Below, in pieces: positions 10,867-21,317 of a stretch of DNA of 64,000 nucleotides (position 1 is its first letter; every line of letters starts with the position of its first letter). Below the pieces are notes generated by a model. That model made no database searches. It was not told the origin of the DNA and worked only from the letters and a program-made list of their open reading frames with translations. The DNA lies in the NCBI GenBank assembly GCA_032622095.1, contig CP136065.1:62415094-62479093 (forward strand). Direction: 5' to 3'. A program made the position numbers and the translations under genes. The stretch is from Siphonodentalium dalli (Eukaryota > Mollusca > Scaphopoda > Gadilida > Siphonodentaliidae).

Positions 10867-11857
10867 GATAAATCATCAGGGGATCTTCTGAATTTGATGT
10901 CGTATATTTCGTGATTGCTTTTTCTGCATGGCCTCTGCTAATTTCGAATTGTCCCAATCCACCGTCCGTTATGCAATTGTGCTTTCGTCGCAAAACCTAA
11001 ACTTCTAATACTTGTATAATTTTCAATTTGACCACTGCGGTTCTTTTGAGTGCATGTGTATCTAGCATGCACCATCGACTCAAATTAATACGGGGAGCTG
11101 TTCTTCTATTTATTACCTATTTTGTGATATCAATAACTCATTTTCTGATATCAAAATGAATATATGATATTACAAAATCGAATACACGATATGATAAAAT
11201 TGTAAGCATTTAGTGATATCACAAGATTATTCGATTTTATGATATCATATAATCGTTTAGTAAAATATCATTTAGTGATATCACAAAGTATCATATGTTC
11301 ATTTATTACACGATCCTACCCTTATTCCACTCAATAAACCCATTCTATAAACATTCGTTTAATAAAAAGAAATAGTTCCAGGTGACCTTTGGTGACCTTT
11401 CACTATAAACTGGGGACTCGTTGTAGATCCATTTAGTGATATCAAAATACACACCGATACGGATCAGTAAAACATGTAATCACTTTATTATTACACAGCC
11501 AGATTAGTTGGTGGCAGCTTCACGATAATATATTACCATTCCTGAACCCATTTGGAAATTTCATGCTAAGATAATAAGAGCAGATGAAAACGACAACAAG
11601 ACGAACACGCGCGAAATGTGACGCATGTCAAACAATGGGATCTCATGGGATTTCCCGTGACGCCACAACTGGTCTGTGCATATCGAGTAATATCAGACCA
11701 GTGATATCAGACCAGTTAGTCGGTCCGATATTACGTTGCGTCTGCTTGGTGAAGGCGATGTCGGAAGGGGTGACCAGACACCACTGAATATGGCATGATC
11801 ACGTGGTGGAATTAATTGGCTGAGCATGAATTTAATTACTGGCTATTTAATAATATA
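10867..11857. other. Intergenic with clustered TGATATCA palindromes
   Basis: No gene seen. Between about 11,120 and 11,450 the hexamer GATATC occurs six times, mostly as AGTGATATCACA or TGATATCA, with several near-misses (GATATTAC, GATATGAT), and again near 11,704. A short doubled GGTGACCTTT lies near 11,381-11,400. The frame at 11,584-11,787 shows no motif. Confidence 0.5.
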
Positions 11858-11954
11858 CAGTTATCGCCCGCGATTGAGTGAGACATGGGGATATGTCGCC
11901 CGCTCGAGAGCGGCGACAAATCCCCGTGTCTCACGAAAACAAGGGTGATAACTG
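11858..11954. mobile_element. Small foldback (palindrome)
   Basis: CAGTTATCGCCC on the left pairs with GGGTGATAACTG on the right, and inside GTGAGACATGGGGATATGTC pairs with GACAAATCCCCGTGTCTCAC around GCTCGAGAGC. Nearly the full length can form one hairpin. This is the structure of a short MITE or its core. Confidence 0.7.
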
Positions 11955-13446
11955 TTTTGTTATCTGACAAAGCAGTACACACGAACCTCCTTAATAGCAG
12001 GCATAAATGCGCGCATAAATTCTTTAATCCAGATCGAAAAGTAAATTTTATGTTGGAATCATCGCTATTTAGAACATAAAACATTTATAATCTGGATCAA
12101 TTAATAGACCCGTCATTTGCGCAGCTATTCTCCGGTCAGTTTGCTGGTTGCATGGTGAAAATCGGTTCACGGAAAGAGGAGTAAAGCAATTTCGAAGTTG
12201 AGTAGCCATGCAGCGAAATGTTCGGTTTCGTTTCAAATGGCCGTGAAGACGCCGACAGACGTGTTCATTTCCAGATTGCTAAAATGTGAAACTAACACGT
12301 TGTAGTTGTGCAAAAAGAAATTGACATATGTCACAGATTGTTACGCAACATACGGGTATTCTCTGAAGTCTGAGGAATGTATTGAAGAAAAGAAATAGTC
12401 AATTGATAAACAGTAAAGAGTGGCTATTTGAATTAGTACATAAACGTATTTGTAACGTATGTACATCGTATGTGCGATTGCCTGCAGCACACACCAACTG
12501 CATAATAAGGTGTATCTATTTGTCCCACGGTCTTTATTATTGATATAAAAAGGTCCAGTAGGAACATTACACATTATAACGGATTTGTGTCCGCGATAAC
12601 ACCGTGTATACACAGCGTGCTTTAATTGCAACTAAAAAAAAAACACAATTATGCAAATTAGCAAACACCACAGTTCGCGGTTGTTATGATACAGTGGGGT
12701 TTATAAAAACAGTGTTTTCGAAAATTGTTACAGAGCTGTGAGAGGGTCTCTGCACGTTGAGTTCTTCCGTAGTTCTATGTTTACTGGTAACAGCTGAGCG
12801 GTCAATAACTGAGACAATGTTACCCTCGAGGGTAATAAGGTGATTTACGGCCCGCCATGTGACGCACTCTCAGCCAATCAGAAGAGAGGAACATGGGATG
12901 AAATGTGATGAAGGATAACAAGAGGAATTATTACCACTTTATATGGCGTTTTCTAGGCCATTGATAATGTTTTTCGGGGCGTTCCAAATAGCGTATTGTT
13001 ACCAAAACAGCGGGCCGCGGGCCGATAATGAGAAGCCTAGTTCATTTTCGGCCCGCCGCCCGGAAACTATAGATCTCGTTTATTATCGCGAGAGTTACGT
13101 CTCTTCAACTTCCGATCTGGCGTGTTTATTTCAAGAAAATAATGGGAAGATGTATCCGATTTTCTCGACACTATAGTGGTTTTATGATTGGAATTCACGC
13201 TATATGATTGAATTATTGTATAAAGCGTAAGTATGCATTGATAATTTTAGCTGTCAACCTCTCATTGGTTGTTACTCGTTTCCAATGCTGGTTTTTCCCC
13301 TGTCCTATTTTCGAGACTCCGTCAGTCCGTGTCAGCTGAAAAGTCAAATGATATCAAATTTAAATGTTCTTGAAAATATTTCTCTCTTAATCTACTTCAT
13401 TATTCCACTAAATCCTCAAATGGGTCAAATGTCCAAAACTGTGGTA
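11955..13446. other. Intergenic with foldback fragments
   Basis: No gene recognised. TACCCTCGAGGGTA near 12,821 is a palindrome. 12,930-13,100 holds GGCCCGCC/GGGCCG words and GTTATTATCGCGAGAG that look like pieces of the same class of foldback as 13,447-13,640. The frames at 12,341-12,631 and 12,943-13,176 have no recognisable domain. Confidence 0.4.
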
Positions 13447-13640
13447 ATAATAGTAATAACATGATTTAATCGGGCATTATGGTTTATTACCGGCCCTCTG
13501 GAATGATTAACATCCCTCGGGCCCATTAGCGTTCCTCGACTTCGTCTCGGGCCGCTAATAGGCCCTTGGGCTGTTAATCATTCCAGCCGGGCCGTTAATA
13601 AACCATAACGCCCTAAAAAAATCATGTTATTGTTATATTA
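13447..13640. mobile_element. Foldback MITE, ~190 bp
   Basis: Left arm TAATAACATGATTTAATCGG, ATTATGGTTTATTACCGGCC and GGAATGATTAAC pair with right arm GTTAATCATTCC, GGGCCGTTAATAAACCATAA and AATCATGTTATTGTTA. The centre (CCTCGACTTCGTCTCGGG) is also partly self-complementary. No coding capacity. Length and structure fit a non-autonomous DNA transposon. Confidence 0.8.
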
Positions 13641-14219
13641 TCAACCCTTGGAAGTTGAAGCTGGAAATATAAACATATTTGCATATAATGATATATACAT
13701 ACATATGGTCAACATGACGAATGAGGGTACGTTCATGCACTGGCAAGTTTGCACGACATTTTTTGCAGGTATTTTCTCGTAGAACACCCTATGGTGCCAG
13801 AATATGAACCCCAGCATACATATATAAAGTATATTTAACAAAGCTAACGACAGTAACATTTCGGTAGTTCCACATGTAACGGTGCTACTAACACATTGCC
13901 TTAAAATACATGCCACGGTGTATGATTGATTCTTGCGAGATAATTGCATGCTATTTACATGCAAATATCGATAGCATCGTTACTATTGGAAGAACATAGT
14001 TTGTACTTCTCATGTAGTTCGCTGTTGTATAGAGATGAATTTTAAATGCTTGTTTCCGTTCATGTTCTGATACCATGGGGTTTTCTGAGAAAATGCTTGC
14101 AAATTATGCCTGCAAACTCGCCAATACGTGAATTTACCCTAAACTTATATATCTATCTAGCCAACATGCTATCAATTAAATAAATAGTATACTTTTGTAT
14201 AATAGTCACACTACAACGA
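13641..14219. other. Intergenic, no gene recognised
   Basis: AT-rich. The minus frame 13,641-13,964 (107 aa) has hydrophobic and Cys-rich stretches but no motif, and part of it overlaps repeat DNA. Confidence 0.35.
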
Positions 14220-14350
14220 AATGTCACAGTCGATGTTGTTGAATAGTGTGACAATGAATTATTCAAATGGATTTAGTGACCAAGTCGTGAAATATCAGTT
14301 GTTCAATATATTGAAATAAGGACGTAACATGTCTTAAAAAATTGTTTTAT

Positions 14351-14625
14351 TAACGCCACCGGTGTAATATGTTTTTGAAAATATAATAACAGCTGGTCCA
14401 CTGGGCGATTGCATTATGGGTAATTAGGTATTCTCGTACCTGACTCAATCGTACCGATAGAGTCACGTACAGGCTGAAATTGTAAACTTAACGCCACCGG
14501 TGTAATATGTTCTTGAAAATATAATAATGAAACCTGGTCCAATGGTAGATTGGATTATGTGTAATTAGATAGTCTCGTTTAGTTTAGTAGAAAGGAAATA
14601 CTACTCAATTAACCGATAGCCTGAA
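14351..14625 (+). repeat. 138-bp direct repeat, two copies
   Basis: TAACGCCACCGGTGTAATAT occurs at 14,351 and 14,489; after each comes GAAAATATAATAA, then CTGGTCCA.TGG and TTA.G.GTAATTAG. A poorer third piece may lie near 14,640 (CCCATTGGGAGCC...TTATGGGTAATT). It lies where B and C simply run to the splice acceptor, so it belongs to DNA inserted into the intron of block A. Confidence 0.75.
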
Positions 14626-14798
14626 AATAATGTATAACCCATTGGGAGCCCCTGGGGTAGTGAAGTGAATTATGGGTAATTTTAATTGGAGAGCGCATGC
14701 CTGTTCTGTTGGAGTAATCCCGATCTTTTATTTTCTGGTTATCAAGTAAAAATTGTATCGTATACACAATGTGTTTGTACCGATGCATGTATCGTGGC

Positions 14799-14860
14799 TC
14801 GACTCGTTTTCGTGGTCATATAGGGCCTATATAACCTATGATCACGAAAACGAGCAGAGT
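14799..14860. repeat. Palindrome, ~60 bp
   Basis: ACTCGTTTTCGTGGTCATAT pairs with the right half ATGATCACGAAAACGAGC around GGGCCTATATAA. Likely the core of a small foldback element. Confidence 0.7.
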
Positions 14861-15387
14861 CGCGAAATCTGATAGAATTCCAGGAATCGTACATTCACTT
14901 TCAATAGTATAGATTCTCTGAATCTGCCACGGAATTCCCAAAATTGTACTTTCATTTTCAATAGGATTCTCCGAATTTTCGCTTTTACTTTTCATTTTTA
15001 CCACGCAAAGCGACCTTAGTTGACAACTTGACACAGCTATATGACACACTGGCTGAGTCCATGACAAATAGTTTATATAGCATTGCTTCTTTCTTTTAAT
15101 TAAAGCTCACCTCGTTAAAACGCATGTCAATCGTATTTGTTTACAAATTTCATTGGGTGCGACGATTTGCAGTAGGTCCTTATTTGCGGAGGTCACTTTG
15201 CGGAAGACCTCGAATTCGCGGAGGTCCCCTAAAATGGGCGATATATGTAGATTTTAATGAGGGAACGGGTGCGTATATGTCAATTGATACGTATTGAAAA
15301 AAATAACGACACGATCATCATAATAGATGTCTGTTCTATTAATTATATATGCGCCGAGTTCACTTGGTACAAATCAAACGGCGATAA

Positions 15388-15770
15388 ATATTCTCGTGCG
15401 CTAGAAGTACTCCTTAAAGTTGTGAATAAGATGAAGAATATTTATTAGATGTTATATAACAAGTCAATCAAATAATATTATTCATTAATTAGCGCATATA
15501 TTGACGCTAACCAATCAATAATAATATTATTTGATTGACTTGATAAATATTCTCGTGTGCCAGAAGGACTCCTTAAAGTTGTGAATAAGATGAAGAATAT
15601 TTATTAGATGTTATTTAACAAGTCAAATAATATTATTTGATTGACTTGTATATTCTTCATCTTATACACAACTAACTAATGCATAATATTATTTGATTGA
15701 CTTGTTAAATAACATCAAATAAATATTCTTCATCTTATTCATAACTTTAAGGAGTCCTTCTGGCGAGAAT
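15388..15770. mobile_element. Nested AT-rich foldback
   Basis: ATTCTCGTGCGCTAGAAGTA...CTTAAAGTTGTGAATAAGAT and GAATATTTATTAGATGTTAT near 15,390-15,450 reappear directly near 15,550-15,620 and inverted at about 15,640-15,770. AATATTATTTGATTGACTTG pairs with CAAGTCAATCAAATAATATT. Several palindromes are stacked, as in a multiply rearranged MITE. It ends about 280 bases before the splice acceptor of the ZNF-A exon. Confidence 0.75.
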
Positions 15771-16029
15771 ATTATAGTCAATTCAAGGTCAAATCGCATC
15801 TTTCGCCGGAAATCAGATGGGAACAGCCCGGACGAAGTCGGGCCCACCAGCCAGTGTAATAAAAAGCGAGACGGCTTGAAGAATGTATGTATAACACGAG
15901 AAACGGGAAAACGTGGTATATGGAAGTATCCAAATTACCCACATGGAATTTGAAAGCTAGTTTATATTATAATTATATTATAATTTATATTTTTGGCTAA
16001 TAATATGATCTTGGTGGCGTTACCTTTCT

Positions 16030-16051
16030 GACTATGGTTTTCTTGTTTTAG
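16030..16051 (+). other. Splice acceptor of ZNF-A exon
   Basis: CTATGGTTTTCTTGTTTTAG is a polypyrimidine tract ending in AG at 16,050-16,051. The exon text that follows (ATAGTCCCGTGAAATTCTGATGGGTG...) is conserved at 31,747 in B and 56,020 in C, each directly after a similar T-rich TTTTAG (31,741-31,746 and 56,014-56,019). The coincidence of the homology edge with AG in all three makes this a true exon boundary. Confidence 0.7.
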
Positions 16052-16172
16052 ATAGTCCCGTGAAATTCTGATGGGTGCCATTACCTGAAAATTATGCCTC
16101 GAACAAAGAGACTGATAACAGTTTTCCCAGTGAGTTATAGTCCATGAATAACAAGAACAAACTGAAGGCACA

Positions 16173-17363
16173 ATGAAGTCTCAAGTTCAGCATGATAAAG
16201 TGTGTTTTACTAACCAAGGGAGGGAATCCGATGTCACAGAAAGTTTGGGATCAACAGATGGCGTGGTTAGAGAGAAACCACACCAGTGTGACGTGTGTCT
16301 TAATAGATGCACCAAGTCGGGTAATCTGAAAAGACACATGATGGTCCATACGGGGGAGAAAAGCTACCAGTGTGATGTGTGTCTGAAGAGATTCGCTCAT
16401 TCATGTGATCTAACTCGACACACGAGGGTCCATACGGGAGAGAAAAGCTTTCAGTGTGACGTGTGTCTAATGAGATTCGCTCAATCAGGTGATCTGACTC
16501 GACACACGAGGGTCCATACGGGAGAGAAAAGCTTTCAGTGTGATGTGTGTCTAAAGAGATTCGCTGGATCAAGTAATCTGAAAGCACACATGAGGATTCA
16601 CATGGGAGATAAACCCTATCAGTGTGACGTGTGTCTTAAGAGTTTCTCTCAGTCAGGTGGTCTGACTGAACATTTGAGGATCCACACGGGAGAAAAACCA
16701 CATCAATGTGACTTGTGTCTTAAAAGATTCGCTAGTAAAGGTGAACTGAAGAGCCACATGAGGATCCATACGGGAGAGAAATGTTATCAGTGTGATGTGT
16801 GTTTTAAGAGATTCGTTCAGTCAGGTGAACTGGCTCAACACATGAGGATCCATACAGGAGAGAAACCATATCAGTGTGATGTGTGTCTTAAGAGATTCGC
16901 TCATTCAGGTAATCTGACTCAACACACGAGAGTCCATACGGGAGAGAAACCATATCAGTGTGACGTGTGTCTTAAGAGATTCGCTCAATCACAGCACCTG
17001 ACTCAACACACGGGGATCCATACAGGAGATAAATCCTATCAGTGTGACGTGTGTCTTAAGAGATTCTCTATGTCAGGTGGTCTGACTCAACACTTGAGGG
17101 TCCATACGGGAGAAAAAACATATCAATGTGACTTGTGTCTTAAGAGATTCGCTAGTAAAGGTGAACTGAAGAGCCATACGAGGATCCACACGGGAGAGAA
17201 ATGTTATCAGTGTGATGTGTGTCTTAAGAGATTAGCTCAGACAGGTGAACTGGCTAAACACACGATGGTCCATACGGGAGAAAAACAATATCAGTGTGAT
17301 GTGTGTCTTAAGAGATTCGCTCGGTCATGTGCTTTGAACAAACATACGAGGATCCACACGTGA
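16173..17363 (+). CDS. C2H2 zinc-finger protein A, 13 fingers (truncated frame)
   Basis: A 396-aa frame from ATG 16173; an in-frame TAA at 16149-16151 supports this start. After a 36-residue leader come 13 tandem C2H2 fingers (C-X2-C-X12-H-X3-H, 28-residue period) of the pattern YQCDVCLKRFAQSGDLTRH with TGEK-type linkers, all with zinc ligands intact. Finger 1 has Cys in place of the core Phe. Finger arrays of this kind bind DNA in the nucleus. Helix residues vary (QSGDLTR, GSSNLKA, SKGELKS, QSQHLTQ) on a near-constant scaffold. Fingers 5-7 and 10-12 look like a copied three-finger segment. The frame ends at TGA 17361-17363, which replaces the Gly codon of the TGEK linker after finger 13; about seven more fingers follow in frame. 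No KRAB, BTB or SCAN domain is visible; an upstream exon may exist. Confidence 0.7.
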   Translation: MKSQVQHDKVCFTNQGRESDVTESLGSTDGVVREKPHQCDVCLNRCTKSGNLKRHMMVHTGEKSYQCDVCLKRFAHSCDLTRHTRVHTGEKSFQCDVCLMRFAQSGDLTRHTRVHTGEKSFQCDVCLKRFAGSSNLKAHMRIHMGDKPYQCDVCLKSFSQSGGLTEHLRIHTGEKPHQCDLCLKRFASKGELKSHMRIHTGEKCYQCDVCFKRFVQSGELAQHMRIHTGEKPYQCDVCLKRFAHSGNLTQHTRVHTGEKPYQCDVCLKRFAQSQHLTQHTGIHTGDKSYQCDVCLKRFSMSGGLTQHLRVHTGEKTYQCDLCLKRFASKGELKSHTRIHTGEKCYQCDVCLKRLAQTGELAKHTMVHTGEKQYQCDVCLKRFARSCALNKHTRIHT

Positions 17364-17978
17364 GAGAAACCTTATCAGTGCAACGTTTGTCTTAAGAGAT
17401 TCGCTCAGTTAGTTACTATCGAAAGACACAGAAGGGTCCATACGGGGGAGAAACCCTATTATTGTGATGTGTGTCTGCATATATTTGCTAAGTCAGGTGA
17501 TCTAAAAAAACAAAAGAGGATCCACACGGGAGAGACATCTTATCAATGTGATGTGTGTCTTAAGAGATTCGCTCAGCCCGGCAATCTGACTCAACATATG
17601 AGGATCCACTCAGGAGAGAAATCTTATCAATGTGATGTTTGTCTCAAGAGATTCGCTTGGTTGGGTATTCTGAAAACACACATGACGATCCACATGGGAG
17701 AGAAATCTTATATGTGTGTCGTGTGTCTTAAGAGGTTCACTCAGTCGGGTCATCTGAGTGAACACATGAGGGTCCGTACGGGAGAGAAATCTTATCAGTG
17801 TGACGTGTGTCTTAAGAGATTCGCTGAATCTGGTGATCTTACTCAACACATGAGGATCCATACTGGAGAGAAACCACATCAGTGTGACGTGTGTCTTAAG
17901 AAATTCGTTCAATCAGGTGATCTGACTCAACAGATGAGGACCCACTCGGGAGAGAAACCTTATCAATGTGATGTGTGT
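17364..17978 (+). pseudogene. Post-stop finger tail of ZNF-A
   Basis: The same frame continues for about 7.5 more fingers after the TGA. Some are sound (KRFAQPGNLTQHMRIH, KRFAESGDLTQHMRIH). Others have lost ligands: finger 15 reads LKKQKRIH (first His to Gln), 18 ends MRVR (last His to Arg), and 20 reads LTQQMRTH. Loss of ligands only after the stop suggests this part is under less constraint than the 13 upstream fingers. It is cut off inside the CDVC motif of a last finger by the 34-bp minisatellite. Stop-codon readthrough cannot be excluded. Confidence 0.7.
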
Positions 17979-20900
17979 GATATGATCGTAACCGTTCATG
18001 TGATGTGTGTGTAATATGATCGTAACCGTTCATGTGATGTGTGTGTGATATGATCGTAACCGTTCATGTGATGTGTGTGTGATATGATCGTAACCGTTCA
18101 TGTGATATGTGTGTGATATGATCGTAACCGTTCATGTGATATGTGTGTGATATGATCGTAACCGTTCATGTGATGTGTGTGTGATATGATCGTAACCGTT
18201 CATGTGATATGTGTGTGATATGATCGTAATCGTTCATGTGATGTGTGTGTGATATGATCGTAACCGTTCATGTGATGTGTGTGTGATATGATCGTAACCG
18301 TTCATGTGATGTGTGTGTGATATGATCGTAACCGTTCACGTGATGTGTGTGTGATATGATCGTAACCGTTCATGTGATGTGTGTGATATGATCGTAACCG
18401 TTCATGTGATGTGTGTGTGATATGATCGTAACCGTTCATGTGATGTGTGTGTGATATGATCGTAACCGTTCATGTGATGTGTGTGTGATATGATCGTAAC
18501 CGTTCATGTGATGTGTGTGTGATATGATCGTAACCGTTCATGTGATGTGTGTGTGATATGATCGTAACCGTTCATGTGATATGTGTGTGATATGATCGTA
18601 ACCGTTCATGTGATGTGTGTGTGATATGATCGTAACCGTTCATGTGATGTGTGTGTGATATGATCGTAACCGTTCACGTGATGTGTGTGTGACATGATCG
18701 TAACCGTTCATGTGATGTGTGTGTGACATGATCGTAACCGTTCATGTGATGTGTGTGTGATATGATCGTAACCGTTCATGTGATGTGTGTGTGATATGAT
18801 CGTAACCGTTCATGTGATGTGTGTGTGATATGATCGTAACCGTTCATGTGATGTGTGTGTGATATGATCGTAACCGTTCATGTGATGTGTGTGTGATATG
18901 ATCGTAACCGTTCATGTGATGTGTGTGTGATATGATCGTAACCGTTCATGTGATGTGTGTGTGATATGATCGTAACCGTTCATGTGATGTGTGTGTGATA
19001 TGATCGTAACCGTTCATGTGATGTGTGTGTGATATGATCGTAACCGTTCATGTGATGTGTGTGTGATATGATCGTAACCGTTCATGTGATATGTGTGTGA
19101 TATGATCGTAACCGTTCATGTGATATGTGTGTGATATGATCGTAACCGTTCATGTGATGTGTGTGTGATATGATCGTAACCGTTCATGTGATATGTGTGT
19201 GATATGATCGTAATCGTTCATGTGATGTGTGTGTGATATGATCGTAACCGTTCATGTGATGTGTGTGTGATATGATCGTAACCGTTCATGTGATGTGTGT
19301 GTGATATGATCGTAACCGTTCACGTGATGTGTGTGTGATATGATCGTAACCGTTCATGTGATGTGTGTGTGATATGATCGTAACCGTTCATGTGATGTGT
19401 GTGTGATATGATCGTAACCGTTCATGTGATGTGTGTGTGATATGATCATAATAGTTCATGTGATGTGTGTGTGATATGATCGTAACCGTTCATGTGATGT
19501 GTGTGTGATATGATCGTAACCGTTCATGTGATGTGTGTGTGATATGATCGTAACCGTTCATGTGATGTGTGTGTGATATGATCGTAACCGTTCATGTGAT
19601 GTGTGTGTGATATGATCGTAACCGTTCACGTGATGTGTGTGTGACATGATCGTAACCGTTCATGTGATGTGTGTGTGACATGATCGTAACCGTTCATGTG
19701 ATGTGTGTGTGATATGATCGTAACCGTTCATGTGATGTGTGTGTGATATGATCGTAACCGTTCATGTGATGTGTGTGTGATATGATCGTAACCGTTCATG
19801 TGATGTGTGTGTGATATGATCGTAACCGTTCATGTGATGTGTGTGTGATATGATCGTAACCGTTCATGTGATGTGTGTGTGATATGATCGTAACCGTTCA
19901 TGTGATGTGTGTGTGATATGATCGTAACCGTTCACGTGATGTGTGTGTGACATGATCGTAACCGTTCATGTGATGTGTGTGTGACATGATCGTAACCGTT
20001 CATGTGATGTGTGTGTGATATGATCGTAACCGTTCATGTGATGTGTGTGTGATATGATCGTAACCGTTCATGTGATGTGTGTGTGATATGATCGTAACCG
20101 TTCATGTGATGTGTGTGTGATATGATCGTAACCGTTCATGTGATGTGTGTGATATGATCGTAACCGTTCATGTGATGTGTGTGGGATATGATCGTAACCG
20201 TTCATGTGATGTGTGTGTGATATGATCGTAACCGTTCATGTGATGTGTGTGTGATATGATCGTAACCGTTCATGTGATGTGTGTGTGATATGATCGTAAC
20301 CGTTCACGTGATGTGTGTGTGACATGATCGTAACCGTTCATGTGATGTGTGTGTGACATGATCGTAACCGTTCATGTGATTTGTGTGTGATATGATCGTA
20401 ACCGTTCATGTGATGTGTGTGTGATATGATCGTAACCGTTCGTTTGATGTGTGTGTGATATGATCGTAACCGTTCATGTGATGTGTGTGCGATATGATCG
20501 TAACCGTTCATGTGATGTGTGTGTGATATGATCGTAACCGTTCATGTGATGTGTGTGGGACATGATCGTAACCGTTCATGTCATGTGTGTGTGATATGAT
20601 CGTAACCGTTCATGTGATGTTTGTGTGATATGATCGTAACCGTTCATGTGATGTGTGTGCGATATGATCGTAACCGTTCATGTGATGTGTGTGTGATATG
20701 ATCGTAACCGTTCATGTGATGTGTGTGTGATATGATCGTAACCGTTCATGTGATGTGTGTGTGATATGATCGTAACCGTTCATGTGATGTGTGTGATATG
20801 ACGTAACCGTTCATGTGATGTGTGTGTGTGAGAGTGTGTGAGGGTGTGTGTGTATGTGTGTGTGATATGATCGTAACCGTTCATGTGATGTGTGTGATAT

Positions 20901-21092
20901 GATCGTAACCGTTCATGTGATGTGTGTGATACGATCGTAACCGTTCATGTGATGTGTGTGTGATATGATCGTAACCGTTCATGTGATGTGTGTGTGATAT
21001 GATCGTAACCGTTCATGTGATGTGTGTGTGATATGATCGTAACCGTTCATGTGATGTGTGTGTGTGTGTGTGTGATGTGATCGTAACCGTTC
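17967..21092 (+). repeat. 34-bp minisatellite, ~92 units
   Basis: The unit is GATATGATCGTAACCGTTCA plus TGTGATGTGTGTGT, repeated about 92 times with very little divergence. Common variants are GTGATATG, GACATG, CACGTG and TAATCG. Some units are 32 bases. One place (20,817-20,865) has an extra GT-rich tract. Longer-period copying is visible: the rare TAATCG variant at 18,230 recurs at 19,214 (984 bases, 29 units less one 2-base deletion). The CACGTG..GACATG pair recurs near 18,675, 19,627, 19,933 and 20,305. The left edge overlaps zinc-finger codons. Confidence 0.97.
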
Positions 21093-21317
21093 GTGCGCTC
21101 GGGTTATGATGCATCAATATTATCGTCTCTTTCAACAACTGACTTCGTAAATACATATTAAATGGGTTGTCATATCATTGAATTATCTTATTCCAGTATT
21201 ACATTATATAATTTTTATCATAGTATCTAATATTAGGTTTCGCATCAAACCACAAACAAAGCTTCAGATGCATGCTAAGTGATAGCAGTATATTGTACTT
21301 TCTTCTGTAGATATAAC

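Noticed and set aside
16300-17912. Minus-strand frames such as 16,300-16,587 and 17,610-17,912
   Set aside because: Antisense shadows of the zinc-finger codons; repeated 28-residue pattern with no independent meaning.
17967-21092. CRISPR-like array of regular repeats
   Set aside because: Units are contiguous 34-mers with no spacers, in a eukaryotic context; a minisatellite.
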